Positions 25,928 through 34,418 of a stretch of 42,285 nt of DNA are shown piece after piece (the stretch's first letter is position 1; every line of letters begins with the position of its first letter). This DNA is from Peptococcaceae bacterium BRH_c4a (GTDB lineage: Bacteria > Bacillota > Desulfotomaculia > Desulfotomaculales > Desulfocucumaceae). Made by a program: the position numbers and the translations under genes. The notes beneath the pieces were generated by a model. That model had not been told where the DNA came from. It made no database searches and was given only the letters and a program-made list of their open reading frames with translations. The DNA lies in contig LADN01000014.1 of the NCBI GenBank assembly GCA_000961585.1, forward strand, positions 1 to 42,285, read 5' to 3'.

Positions 25928-27325
25928 ATGAGAAAAGTCCTGGTTGACTACTTTGATAAAAAGATGGAGATATCCGTTCCGGATGACGCAATTGTGCTGG
26001 AATCAAATCCGCCTCCAGGGCATCCGGAGCCCCAAAAACTGGTCCGGGATGCCCTGGCCAATCCCCTGGGCATGCCCCGCATTTCCGAACTGGTTAAGCC
26101 GGGCAGCAAGGTGACAATAGCCTTTGACGATCCCTGCCGGCCAGGGTTGCCGCGTCAGATTATTATCCCCATCATACTGGAGGAGCTTAATAAAGCCGGG
26201 GTGCCAGACGAGGACATAATACTGATCTCAGCCAATGGCAACCACGTAAAGCGGACAAAGGAAGAGTTCCGGAAGTATCTTGGAGATGAGGTGTATAACC
26301 GCTTCTGGTCCAAGGGCAGCAATACCAGAATTCTTAATCATGACTGTGCCGATCCGGAAGGCCTGGTATATATGGGTGTTTCGGAAATGGGCGACTATGT
26401 GGAGTATAACAAACTGCTGTCAACCTCGGACCTGTTCATTTACTGCGGGACGGTGCAGTCCTCCAACTGGGGCGGAATGACCGGCTGCGGCGTGATAATC
26501 GGTCTGGCCGGTGCCCGGAGCATGCGTTCCACCCATAGCTGGGACGTGGTGGGTGACCCAATGTCCTGCCACGGAGACCAGAACAAAATGTTCTACCGGC
26601 ACCACAAGGACGCCGTGATGGATCAGATAGAGAAGTTTATTGGTAAAAAGGTGTTTTATGTGGATGCCGTGTTAGGCCAGGGAACCCAGATTGTCGGTGT
26701 TTACGCCGGCCATTACAAGCCAATACAGGAGCCTGCCTGGAAGCAGGTGACAGAACTTTACCAGGTAAAGGCGCCACAGGCTGACTTGGTGGTGGTTGGC
26801 TTGCCGCAATTTCTTTTGTATGGGGAAAGCACAAACCAGTTGATGTGTTTAGTGGGGACCACAACGGCTCCCCGCCACTGGGTCAACAAACCCCTGGTAC
26901 GGGAAGGAGGAGTGCTGATAGGCTGCGGGAAATGTACCGGCGTTATAGATGACGAGTTACACCCTTCCTATGCCGAAGTGGCAAAGCTGTTTGACAGGAG
27001 TTTTAACGCCGGGGATATGTATGATCATGAAGATCAATACCTCCACCGGCCGGATTTGCTTTTCAAATACAGCCACTGTCACGGATATCACCCTATTCAC
27101 CCGTTCTGGCTGTTCTACGAAAGCCAGTACATGCTTGATCACTGCAGTAAAATAATTTTCGCCGGGGCGGAAAATCCCGGGGCCCTGCGCCAGCTTGGCT
27201 GCGAAGCGACCAGAAGTTTTGACGCAGCGTTTGCAAGGGCAAAACAGGTTGTCGGGCACAATCCCAGGGTTCTGGTGCTTCCCACTTTCTGGAGCAAGCC
27301 CAGGATGCAGTTCTATGTCGAGTAA
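25928..27325 (+). CDS. Divergent LarA-family protein (nickel-pincer lactate racemase superfamily)
   Basis: About 465 residues. By residue spacing against L. plantarum LarA as I remember it, R75 corresponds to R71 (DDPCRPG), H108 to H106 (NGNHVKR) and the nickel ligand H200 to H203. The pincer-anchoring K184 corresponds to C187 and the catalytic H174 to Q177. LarA enzymes racemise 2-hydroxyacids by hydride transfer to a nickel-pincer nucleotide. The changes suggest a different reaction or cofactor attachment. LarB and LarC1 genes follow, so the cofactor is probably still made for it. The ATG at 25928, about 10 bases after AAAGGGGTG, is preferred to the GTG at 25916 inside that ribosome site. 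A role on 2-hydroxypropyl-CoM or another hydroxy compound is possible but unproved. Confidence 0.82.
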   Translation: MRKVLVDYFDKKMEISVPDDAIVLESNPPPGHPEPQKLVRDALANPLGMPRISELVKPGSKVTIAFDDPCRPGLPRQIIIPIILEELNKAGVPDEDIILISANGNHVKRTKEEFRKYLGDEVYNRFWSKGSNTRILNHDCADPEGLVYMGVSEMGDYVEYNKLLSTSDLFIYCGTVQSSNWGGMTGCGVIIGLAGARSMRSTHSWDVVGDPMSCHGDQNKMFYRHHKDAVMDQIEKFIGKKVFYVDAVLGQGTQIVGVYAGHYKPIQEPAWKQVTELYQVKAPQADLVVVGLPQFLLYGESTNQLMCLVGTTTAPRHWVNKPLVREGGVLIGCGKCTGVIDDELHPSYAEVAKLFDRSFNAGDMYDHEDQYLHRPDLLFKYSHCHGYHPIHPFWLFYESQYMLDHCSKIIFAGAENPGALRQLGCEATRSFDAAFARAKQVVGHNPRVLVLPTFWSKPRMQFYVE

Positions 27326-28089
27326 TGATAAAAGAAAAAATGCACCGTATTCTTGAAGATGTCAAAAATGGTGTTGTTGAGGTTGATATGGCGCTGGACA
27401 GCCTTAAGAACATGCCATACGAGGACCTGGGCTTTGCTAAGGTGGATCATCACAGAGAGATGCGCAAGGGCTTTCCGGAAGTCATCTTTTGCCAGGGGAA
27501 AACCACTTCCCAGATAGTGGAGATTATAAAAATAATGTATGACAACAGTCGTACTATTTTGGCCACCCGGGCCTCCCCGGAGGCGCATCAAGCGGTGCGC
27601 GCCCTCTTTGACGAGGCTGTTTACTCTGAATTGGGACGCACCATTGTGATCAGCCAGGGAGAGAAACTTCCTCTGAAAGGCAATGTGCTTGTAATGACTG
27701 CAGGAACCGCGGACCTGCCGGTGGCTGAAGAGGCTGCGGTAACCGCCGAAACGATGGGTAATCATGTGCGCAGGTGTTACGATGTCGGTGTTGCGGGCAT
27801 ACACCGCCTGTTTGACAATTTGGACATGATTAGATGGGCCCACGTAATAATCGTGGTGGCCGGGATGGAAGGGGCTTTGGCCAGTGTCGTGGGTGGGCTG
27901 GCGGTTCAGCCTGTGATCGCCGTTCCTACCAGCATAGGGTATGGAGCAAGTTTTAACGGACTTGCCGCGCTTTTATGCATGCTCAATAGCTGTGCTTCCG
28001 GGGTCAGTGTGGTTAATATCGACAACGGTTATGGCGCTGCCGCCATGGCAAACGCCATAACCCAAATGATTGCGGGGTTGGAACGGTGA
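27325..28089 (+). CDS. larB: Nickel-pincer cofactor biosynthesis protein LarB
   Basis: A 254-residue protein with the LarB/PurE-like carboxylase domain: VMTAGTADLPVAEEAAVTAE, YDVGVAGIHRLF, VVAGMEGALASVVGGL and VPTSIGYGASFNGLAALLCML are all diagnostic. LarB carboxylates and hydrolyses nicotinic acid adenine dinucleotide to a dicarboxylated pyridinium mononucleotide, the first step of nickel-pincer nucleotide synthesis. Its ATG overlaps the stop of the LarA-like gene (TAATG), and its stop overlaps the GTG of larC (GTGA). No larE is in the window; the sulfur-insertion enzyme must be elsewhere. Confidence 0.93.
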   Translation: MIKEKMHRILEDVKNGVVEVDMALDSLKNMPYEDLGFAKVDHHREMRKGFPEVIFCQGKTTSQIVEIIKIMYDNSRTILATRASPEAHQAVRALFDEAVYSELGRTIVISQGEKLPLKGNVLVMTAGTADLPVAEEAAVTAETMGNHVRRCYDVGVAGIHRLFDNLDMIRWAHVIIVVAGMEGALASVVGGLAVQPVIAVPTSIGYGASFNGLAALLCMLNSCASGVSVVNIDNGYGAAAMANAITQMIAGLER

Positions 28090-28994
28090 GGGTAGCTTTT
28101 TTTGACTGTTTTTCCGGGATTAGCGGGGATATGTGCCTGGGTGCCCTGGTGGGAGCGGGCCTGGATTTTGAACTGCTAAATGACGAATTAAGCAAACTGC
28201 CCGTTGAGGGCTACAGGCTGCGGTATGAAAAGACTGAATATAGCGGAATTTTTGCCGTGAATTTATTTGTGGATTTGGATGATTCCGCCCATGCACACCG
28301 GCATTTAAGAGATATTGAGGAAATAATCGGGAAAAGCACTTTGCCGGAAGAGGTCAAGGAGAAAAGCAAAGCTGTATTCAGGTGCATTGCTTTGGCCGAA
28401 GCCAAGGTTCACAACACAACCGTTGACCATGTTTATTTTCATGAAGTGGGTGCGATAGACACCATAATCGATGTGGTGGGTACCGTTCTTGGGCTTTATG
28501 CTTTGGGGGTAGAAAAAGTTTTTGTATCCCCACTCCCCATGGGCAAAGGTTCGGTTCAGTGCATGCATGGAATCATTCCATTGCCTGCGCCGGCAACGCT
28601 GGAAATCCTCTGCCAGAAACCCATACCGGTTTATGGGACTGATATCGATATGGAACTGGTGACCCCTACCGGGGCCGCACTGGCTGCCACCCTGGGGGAG
28701 TATTACGGACAGATGCCTTTAATGACAATTTCCCGGGTAGGTTACGGGGCGGGCAAGAAAAAAATGCTGCGTCCCAACATGCTCAGGATTGTAACCGGGG
28801 ATTTGATTGAATTGTCCAGCGGCGCCGGGGACACGTGCCTGCAGCATTCCGCAACACACCATGCGGGCCACTCTCACCCTGAGGTAAGCGGTGAAGCAAT
28901 CATGCAGGCGTTATACAAACAGGGTCCGGACATGATAGACATCAACAACGGTTCTAGAAAGGCTGACTTTGTTTTCCATAAAAAATGCTGCTGA
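28086..28994 (+). CDS. larC: LarC N-terminal domain protein (LarC1), LarC2 domain absent
   Basis: A 302-residue protein starting at GTG 28086. FFDCFSGISGDMCLGALVGAG is the LarC opening, and HNTTVDHVYFHEVGAIDTIIDVVG and SPLPMGKGSVQCMHG...PLPAPATLEIL are conserved blocks. LarC inserts nickel in a CTP-dependent way. Full LarC has a second domain (LarC2, which binds CTP), sometimes reached by a programmed frameshift. Here the protein ends after a His-rich stretch (QHSATHHAGHSHPE) and the next gene begins 16 bases later, so no LarC2 is encoded in place. It may be supplied in trans, or this protein may work differently. Confidence 0.88.
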   Translation: MRVAFFDCFSGISGDMCLGALVGAGLDFELLNDELSKLPVEGYRLRYEKTEYSGIFAVNLFVDLDDSAHAHRHLRDIEEIIGKSTLPEEVKEKSKAVFRCIALAEAKVHNTTVDHVYFHEVGAIDTIIDVVGTVLGLYALGVEKVFVSPLPMGKGSVQCMHGIIPLPAPATLEILCQKPIPVYGTDIDMELVTPTGAALAATLGEYYGQMPLMTISRVGYGAGKKKMLRPNMLRIVTGDLIELSSGAGDTCLQHSATHHAGHSHPEVSGEAIMQALYKQGPDMIDINNGSRKADFVFHKKCC

Positions 28995-29010
28995 AAGGTG
29001 TTGAGGATGC

Positions 29011-29835
29011 ATGCTGGAACCGGATGTGAAATCCACAATTAAAAAAAGGTACAACATATTCGCGCAAAAAGAAAGGATGGACGAAGGAAAGTTCAAGGCC
29101 GAAAACGGTATGGGCCTGAACGGTCAAAAACTATTAAACGCTTACGAACTGAGTAAAATTCCAAACGATGCACTTTACTACTTCATGGGGGCAACCACGC
29201 CCACCAGACTGGTTGAAATAAACCGCGGCGATACGGTACTGGATCTGGGCTGCGGGATAGGGGTGGATGTAATACTGGCAGCCTATGAGGTTGGAACCCC
29301 GGGCATGGTGATTGGCATCGATCTTTCCGAGGGACTGATTGAGAGGGGTAATGAGGTTATCGCACAGACAGGGTTGAAGAATATTGAGTTGATTCAGGGA
29401 GACATGGAAAGTATTGCCCTGCCTTCTTCCTCAGTCGATATTGTTATATCTAACGGGGCGATTAACCTCGTGCCTGACAAAAGGACTGTTTTCCGGGAGG
29501 CTTACAGGGTTTTAAAGCCGGGTGGCAGGCTGGCGCTGGGAGATATAATTCTGGAAAGAAAAATTGAAAGGGAACTTCTGGAGCGATTCAGGGAAAACCT
29601 GGCTGGCTGCCTGGCCTTTGCGGTTGAAGAGAGAGAGTACCTGGAGGCAATAAGTGATGCAGGTTTTAATCAACTGAAGGTGGTTTCAAGGCGCCCACTG
29701 TCTCGGGGCGAACTGGATGTAATGGCTGCCTGTCCCGATACGCGGATAACGCCGCCTCCCCGAAAAGAAGATGTCGATGTTGTGGAAGGTCTGGTCATCA
29801 GTATTAAATTAACAGCCGTTAAAGATTTACACTGA
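29011..29835 (+). CDS. SAM-dependent methyltransferase (ArsM/UbiE-like)
   Basis: A 274-residue class I methyltransferase. VLDLGCGIGVDVILAA is motif I, with IGIDLSEGLI, the post-I acidic region GDMESIALP and VLKPGGRLALGDII following. It resembles arsenite methyltransferases in the INLVPDK and AGCLAF segments, but the Cys of their SNCVINL motif is Gly (SNGAINL), so arsenic methylation is unlikely. In this operon it may methylate a thiol or carboxylate intermediate; that is inference. It starts at ATG 29011 after a GAGG site. Confidence 0.82.
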   Translation: MLEPDVKSTIKKRYNIFAQKERMDEGKFKAENGMGLNGQKLLNAYELSKIPNDALYYFMGATTPTRLVEINRGDTVLDLGCGIGVDVILAAYEVGTPGMVIGIDLSEGLIERGNEVIAQTGLKNIELIQGDMESIALPSSSVDIVISNGAINLVPDKRTVFREAYRVLKPGGRLALGDIILERKIERELLERFRENLAGCLAFAVEEREYLEAISDAGFNQLKVVSRRPLSRGELDVMAACPDTRITPPPRKEDVDVVEGLVISIKLTAVKDLH

Positions 29836-29881
29836 ATTGATATAGCGACCTCCTTACATTGAGGAAGGTGTTAAAAGGAAA

Positions 29882-31846
29882 ATGAGGGTTGCGAAGGAAA
29901 TTTTATGGAATCCGTCAGAAGACTACAAAAAGTCCACCAACATGATGCGTTTTATTGATTTTGTACAGAAAAAGAGTGGCTTGAATTTAACATCATATAA
30001 TGATCTATATAATTGGTCAATTGAAAATAGCGCTTTATTTTGGAAAGCCATGTGGGAATTCGGGGGAATTATTGCTTCCCGTTCTTATGATGAGGTTGTA
30101 ACTAATTTCGAAGAAATGCTGAGAACAAAATGGTTTGTCGGTTCGAAACTTAACTTCGCTCAAAATTTGCTTCGCTTCAGGGACGATCGCACGGCACTGG
30201 TTTTTAAAGGCGAAACAATGGTACAGCCGGTCACCCTTTCCTATGCCGAACTGTATGACCAGGTGGCCCGACTGGCCAAATCCATGCGGGATATGGGTGT
30301 AACAGCAGGTGACCGGGTGGCCGGGTTTATGCCCAATATGATTGAGACAGTGGTGGCCATGCTGGCCACCACCAGCATCGGTGCAATATGGTCTTCCTGT
30401 TCACCTGATTTCGGAATAAAGGGTGTTTTGGATCGCTTCGGGCAGATTAAGCCGAAAATACTTTTCATGGCCAGTGGTTATTTTTATGATGGGAAGGCCT
30501 TTGACACTACAGAAAAAGTAGCCGGCATCGCCAGGGAGATCCCGAGCATCGAGCGGGTGGTGGTAATACCTTATACGGAAAAGGATCCCCGCATAGACGG
30601 TATTCAGAGGTCCATTCTATACCAGGACTTCCTCTCGGCAGAAAAAGGACTTGAGTTGGAATTTACTCAGCTTCCTTTTGACCATCCGGTATATATCCTT
30701 TATTCCTCCGGTACCACCGGTATTCCCAAGTGCATTGTGCACGGGGCTGGGGGAACCTTAATTCAGCACCTGAAGGAGTTAATGCTGCACACCGATTTGA
30801 AGCGGGAAGACACTATTTTTTATTACACCACATGCGGATGGATGATGTGGAACTGGTTAATCAGCTCCCTGTCAGTAGGTACTACCCTTGTCCTGTTTGA
30901 TGGTTCACCTTTTTATCCCGATGCGGGGGCACTTTGGAGACTGGCTCAAGAATTGGGCATCACGATTTTTGGGACAAGCGCCAAGTACCTGGCAGCGGTG
31001 GAAAAGGCCGGGGTAAAGCCCGGGGCGGTTTATGACCTGGGAAAACTTAAAGCCATACTATCCACCGGATCCCCCCTATCCCTGGAAAGCTTCAGATTTG
31101 TTTACCGCGACATAAAACAGGATGTTTGCCTTTCCTCCATTTCCGGCGGCACAGACATCATATCCTGTTTTGCTCTGGGTAATCCAACCGGGCCGGTATA
31201 TGCCGGGGAACTGCAGTGTCGGGGACTGGGCATGAAAGTGGAGAGCTTTGACCGGTACGGCAAGCCCGTTCTCAACCGGAAAGGTGAACTGGTCTGTTCA
31301 GCACCTTTCCCATCCATGCCAGTTTATTTCTGGAATGACCCCGACCGGGAAAAGTTACGGAAGGCATATTTCAATGTGTATCCTAATATCTGGCGTCATG
31401 GAGATTACATAGAGATTACAGAACCTGGCGGGGTTATCATCTATGGCCGGTCCGACACCACCCTGAATCCCGGCGGGGTCAGGATAGGCACTGCCGAAAT
31501 CTACCGACAGGTGGAGTCACTGCCGGAGGTTAAAGACAGCATTGTGGTGGGGCAGGATTGGGATCATGATGTTCGGGTGATTCTCTTTGTCAAGCTTGCC
31601 GATAGTATAAGACTTACCGATGAATTGATCTTGAGGATTAAGACAACCATTAGAATGAATGCCACTCCCCGGCACGTTCCGGCAAAGGTTATTGAGGTAA
31701 AGGATATTCCTTACACGTTAAACGGAAAGAAAGTTGAAATGGCTGTCAGAAGTATCATCCACAACGAGGAGGTGTTAAACAGAGATGCTCTAGCCAGTCC
31801 GGAAGCATTGGAATTGTTTAGAGGCTTGCCACAGTTGTCGGAATAG
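29882..31846 (+). CDS. Acetoacetyl-CoA synthetase
   Basis: A 654-residue ANL-superfamily ligase. The P-loop-like YSSGTTGIPKCIVHGAGG, YTTCGWMMWNW, the adenylate-binding and hinge motifs IYGRSDTTLNPGGVRIG, and the C-terminal lysine context YTLNGKKVE are all present. N-terminal features (NFAQNLLR) and GGT DIISCFALGNPTGPVY in the middle match acetoacetate-CoA ligase rather than acetyl-CoA synthetase. It converts acetoacetate, ATP and CoA to acetoacetyl-CoA, AMP and diphosphate. This is the expected next step after 2-KPCC, and the BKACE enzyme at 16772 would also release acetoacetate. The ATG lies after GGAAAA with a GAGGAAGG upstream. Confidence 0.92.
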   Translation: MRVAKEILWNPSEDYKKSTNMMRFIDFVQKKSGLNLTSYNDLYNWSIENSALFWKAMWEFGGIIASRSYDEVVTNFEEMLRTKWFVGSKLNFAQNLLRFRDDRTALVFKGETMVQPVTLSYAELYDQVARLAKSMRDMGVTAGDRVAGFMPNMIETVVAMLATTSIGAIWSSCSPDFGIKGVLDRFGQIKPKILFMASGYFYDGKAFDTTEKVAGIAREIPSIERVVVIPYTEKDPRIDGIQRSILYQDFLSAEKGLELEFTQLPFDHPVYILYSSGTTGIPKCIVHGAGGTLIQHLKELMLHTDLKREDTIFYYTTCGWMMWNWLISSLSVGTTLVLFDGSPFYPDAGALWRLAQELGITIFGTSAKYLAAVEKAGVKPGAVYDLGKLKAILSTGSPLSLESFRFVYRDIKQDVCLSSISGGTDIISCFALGNPTGPVYAGELQCRGLGMKVESFDRYGKPVLNRKGELVCSAPFPSMPVYFWNDPDREKLRKAYFNVYPNIWRHGDYIEITEPGGVIIYGRSDTTLNPGGVRIGTAEIYRQVESLPEVKDSIVVGQDWDHDVRVILFVKLADSIRLTDELILRIKTTIRMNATPRHVPAKVIEVKDIPYTLNGKKVEMAVRSIIHNEEVLNRDALASPEALELFRGLPQLSE

Positions 31847-31890
31847 CTTGGAAATTTCTGTGTCCTATGCATTTAAGGAGAACGATAAGC

Positions 31891-33330
31891 ATGAGTAATT
31901 TGATAAAACAGACTGATGTACAATTAAATAATGTTTACGAACCGGAAGAAAAAGAGGGTAGCCTGGCTCGGTTAGGCTTTAAAATGGCGGACTGGGCTGA
32001 AAAATGGTTTCCCGACGCCTATGTTTTTGCGGTTGCGGCGGTGGTAATTATTGCGGTCTGGGCTATGTTTATGGGCCAGAGCGTATATCAGATCTCGGTA
32101 AATTTTGGTTCGCATTTCTGGGATTTGGTTCCTTTTACGATGCAGGCGGCTTTCGTAATTATAACTGGTTATATTCTTGCTGCTTCAAAGCCGGTTAACA
32201 TGCTTATAATGGCCCTTGCCGGAATACCCAAAACCCCCCGGCATGCGGTTTGCTTTGTAGCCTTCTTTGCAATGGTGTCCTCCCTTTTAAGCTGGGGATT
32301 CAGCCTGATTTTCAGCGGACTTTTAATCAGGGAGGTTACCAGGAGGGTTGACGGCATCGATTACCGGGCCATGGGCGCGGCCGGATACCTTGGACTGGGT
32401 AGTATTTGGGCGCTTGGACTCTCTTCAGCCCCAGCCCTGCTTATGACAACAAAAGGTTCCTTACCGCCGGCCCTCTATAAGATTAGCGGTGTAATTCCCC
32501 TGTCCACAACTTTATTTACATGGCAAAACCTTGTAATGATAGTGGTTTTGATAGCTCTTTCCGTATGTATATGTTATTTTTCAACACCTTCGGCTAAAAA
32601 AGCTAAAACCGCGGAAATGGCCGGAGTTAGATATGACAAATTGACCATTGAGGTTCCCAAAAGGGAAAAGCCGGGTGAATGGCTGGAGTACAGCCCTATT
32701 TTAACGCTGTTTATCAGTGCGCTGGGTATGGTTTATCTCTACCATGCCTTCAGAACAAAGGGTGGATTCGCCGCTTTGGATTATGCAACCTATGACTTCA
32801 TGTGCCTGATTTTGGGAATGCTTTTACACTGGACGCCCAAGTCTTTCTTAATAGCTGCGAAAAAATCAATCCCGGCCACCGGTGAGGTGCTCCTCCAGTT
32901 CCCGATATACGCCGCAATTTTTGGAATCATGATTGCCGCTGGCATAAATGATGTTATCGCCAAGTTCTTCGTGGAGATTTCCAACCAACATACCTTCCCT
33001 GCACTGGTTGCCATTTACTCAGCCATCCTTGGGCTGTTCCTTCCCTCCGGAGGCGGTAAGTGGATAGTGGAGGCCCCTTACGTGCTGGAAGCGGCAAAAC
33101 ACCTGAACGTCAACATGGCTTGGTGCGTGCAGATTTATAATGCGGCGGAAGCCCTTCCCAACTTTATAAACCCCTTCTGGATGCTGCCCATGATGGGAGT
33201 CCTGAACATAAGAGCCAGGGATTTGGCGGGTTATTCCATGCTGCAGCTTTTATTCCACGCCCCAATTGTTATCATAATGGTCTGGCTGCTTGCATATACA
33301 CTGCCCTATGTTCCTCCGGTGTTTCAATGA
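31891..33330 (+). CDS. atoE: Short-chain fatty acid/acetoacetate transporter, AtoE family
   Basis: About 479 residues, about 12 hydrophobic segments. It resembles the TIGR00366/AtoE short-chain fatty acid permease family, with WAEKWFPDAYVFAVAAVVI at the start, SWGFSLIFSGLLIREV and LFLPSGGGKWIVEAPYV. The ATG at 31891 lies 10 bases after AAGGAG; an upstream ATG at 31867 has no ribosome site. It probably moves acetoacetate, butyrate or similar acids across the membrane. As the last gene before a terminator, next to acetoacetyl-CoA synthetase, it lets the cell take up or release acetoacetate. Confidence 0.9.
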   Translation: MSNLIKQTDVQLNNVYEPEEKEGSLARLGFKMADWAEKWFPDAYVFAVAAVVIIAVWAMFMGQSVYQISVNFGSHFWDLVPFTMQAAFVIITGYILAASKPVNMLIMALAGIPKTPRHAVCFVAFFAMVSSLLSWGFSLIFSGLLIREVTRRVDGIDYRAMGAAGYLGLGSIWALGLSSAPALLMTTKGSLPPALYKISGVIPLSTTLFTWQNLVMIVVLIALSVCICYFSTPSAKKAKTAEMAGVRYDKLTIEVPKREKPGEWLEYSPILTLFISALGMVYLYHAFRTKGGFAALDYATYDFMCLILGMLLHWTPKSFLIAAKKSIPATGEVLLQFPIYAAIFGIMIAAGINDVIAKFFVEISNQHTFPALVAIYSAILGLFLPSGGGKWIVEAPYVLEAAKHLNVNMAWCVQIYNAAEALPNFINPFWMLPMMGVLNIRARDLAGYSMLQLLFHAPIVIIMVWLLAYTLPYVPPVFQ

Positions 33331-33347
33331 CGGTTTAAATGTGACTT

Positions 33348-33381
33348 GCCGGGGATTCCAGGATCCCCGGCGCCTTCTTTT
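33348..33381 (+). terminator. Terminator of the 2-KPCC/lar/AtoE operon
   Basis: A perfect 9-bp GC-rich stem (33348-33356 with 33363-33371) and 6-base loop are followed by a short T-rich tract (CCTTCTTTT). It lies 18 bases after the atoE stop. Confidence 0.75.
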
Positions 33382-33505
33382 CAGGAGAACTCGCTATTTC
33401 TCTGGCTTAATGTAGAAAAAACATAACATTCGGCCTGGACATTAAGGGTGTCTCCGCTGCCGAACAAAAGAACGTGGCTGCCCATTATATAGGGATATCC
33501 CTCCC

Positions 33506-33646
33506 ATGACCATAACCGCTGTGCGTGTTTCGGTGGCCGGGGTGTTTTTGGCTGCACTATTGAGGTATAATGAAAAAAGATTCCCCAGGCTTGAAAAAAA
33601 GCATTTCATCCCCTTGATCACATTTTGGGCGGTGCAATGGTTTTGA
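33506..33646 (+). pseudogene. Possible remnant of an EamA/DMT-type transporter gene
   Basis: This short frame (46 residues) reads MTITAVRVSVAGVFLAALLR followed by a basic stretch and HFIPLITFWAVQWF. It resembles the TALRFLIAGLLL region of drug/metabolite transporters, but is far shorter than the family and has no intact continuation on either side. The rest of the 385-base gap from 33331 to 33715 holds only the terminator at 33348. Identification is tentative. Confidence 0.35.
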
Positions 33647-33715
33647 CCGGTGTATACATGGGTTCAAGGCGATCCCAGGTTCCAAAAAACAAAACTGATT
33701 TGGGGGTGTTTTAGA

Positions 33716-34285
33716 ATGAAAGTATTAGGCATTGTTGGCAGCCCCCGCCGGGGTGGCAACACCGAGACATTGGTCGGGGAGGCCCTGCGGGTTTGCAGGG
33801 AAGAAGGACTGGAAACAGAAATGATAACCCTCGCGGACAAGACTATTCAGCCTTGCGCCGAGTGTATGTACTGCAAGTCGGAAAAAACCTGCAGCAACCA
33901 GGAGGACGACTTTTTACCTATCTTTGAAAAAATGAAAGAAGCCCAGGGGATCATCCTATCTTCGCCGGTCTTTTTTGGTTCGGCTACGCCCCAGATAAAG
34001 GCCCTTATCGACCGTGCCGGTTACCTGGGGATTGCTGCGGGCAGGCCTTTTGAACGAAAGGTTGGAGGAGCGTTGGTGGTTGCAAGGAGGGCCGGACAGA
34101 ACTTTACATTTTCCCAACTGCTCTATTTCTTTCTCTACCACGGAATGATTGTCCCGGGCTCCACTTACTGGAACATCGCTTTCGGTAAAGAGCCGGGCGA
34201 GGTTAATAACGACCAGGAGGGACTGCAAACGGCGTATAACTTTGCAAAAAATATGTGCTGGCTGATCAAAAAGATTAATTACTGA
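33716..34285 (+). CDS. Iron-sulfur flavoprotein (NADPH-dependent FMN reductase fold)
   Basis: A 189-residue flavodoxin-like protein. GIVGSPRRGGNTETLVGEAL at the N-terminus is the FMN phosphate-binding loop. CAECMYCKSEKTC (C-x2-C-x2-C-x5-C) matches the compact [4Fe-4S] motif of methanogen-type iron-sulfur flavoprotein Isf. LSSPVFFGSATPQIKALIDR is the second FMN segment. It is probably a cytoplasmic electron carrier between ferredoxin and an unknown acceptor. The ATG at 33716 follows TGGGGGTG; an earlier frame from 33650 lacks a ribosome site. It precedes regulator B but is separated from it by 133 bases. Confidence 0.87.
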   Translation: MKVLGIVGSPRRGGNTETLVGEALRVCREEGLETEMITLADKTIQPCAECMYCKSEKTCSNQEDDFLPIFEKMKEAQGIILSSPVFFGSATPQIKALIDRAGYLGIAAGRPFERKVGGALVVARRAGQNFTFSQLLYFFLYHGMIVPGSTYWNIAFGKEPGEVNNDQEGLQTAYNFAKNMCWLIKKINY

Positions 34286-34418
34286 TTTAATGAAAAACAA
34301 GATTCCAGCAGTATTTTTGCAAATGACGCAAAGGTATCAGTTGTAAAAGACCTGGGGTGTAAAAAGAAAATATTATTGCTGTCAGGGACAGATCCTGAAT
34401 AAAAAAGGAGACAAAAAA

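Noticed and set aside
33541-33571. sigma-54 promoter TGGCTGC-ACTA-TTGA, or TATAAT box, before the iron-sulfur flavoprotein gene
   Set aside because: The -12 GC doublet is missing, and the TATAAT has no good -35 box at the right spacing and lies in a decayed coding fragment.
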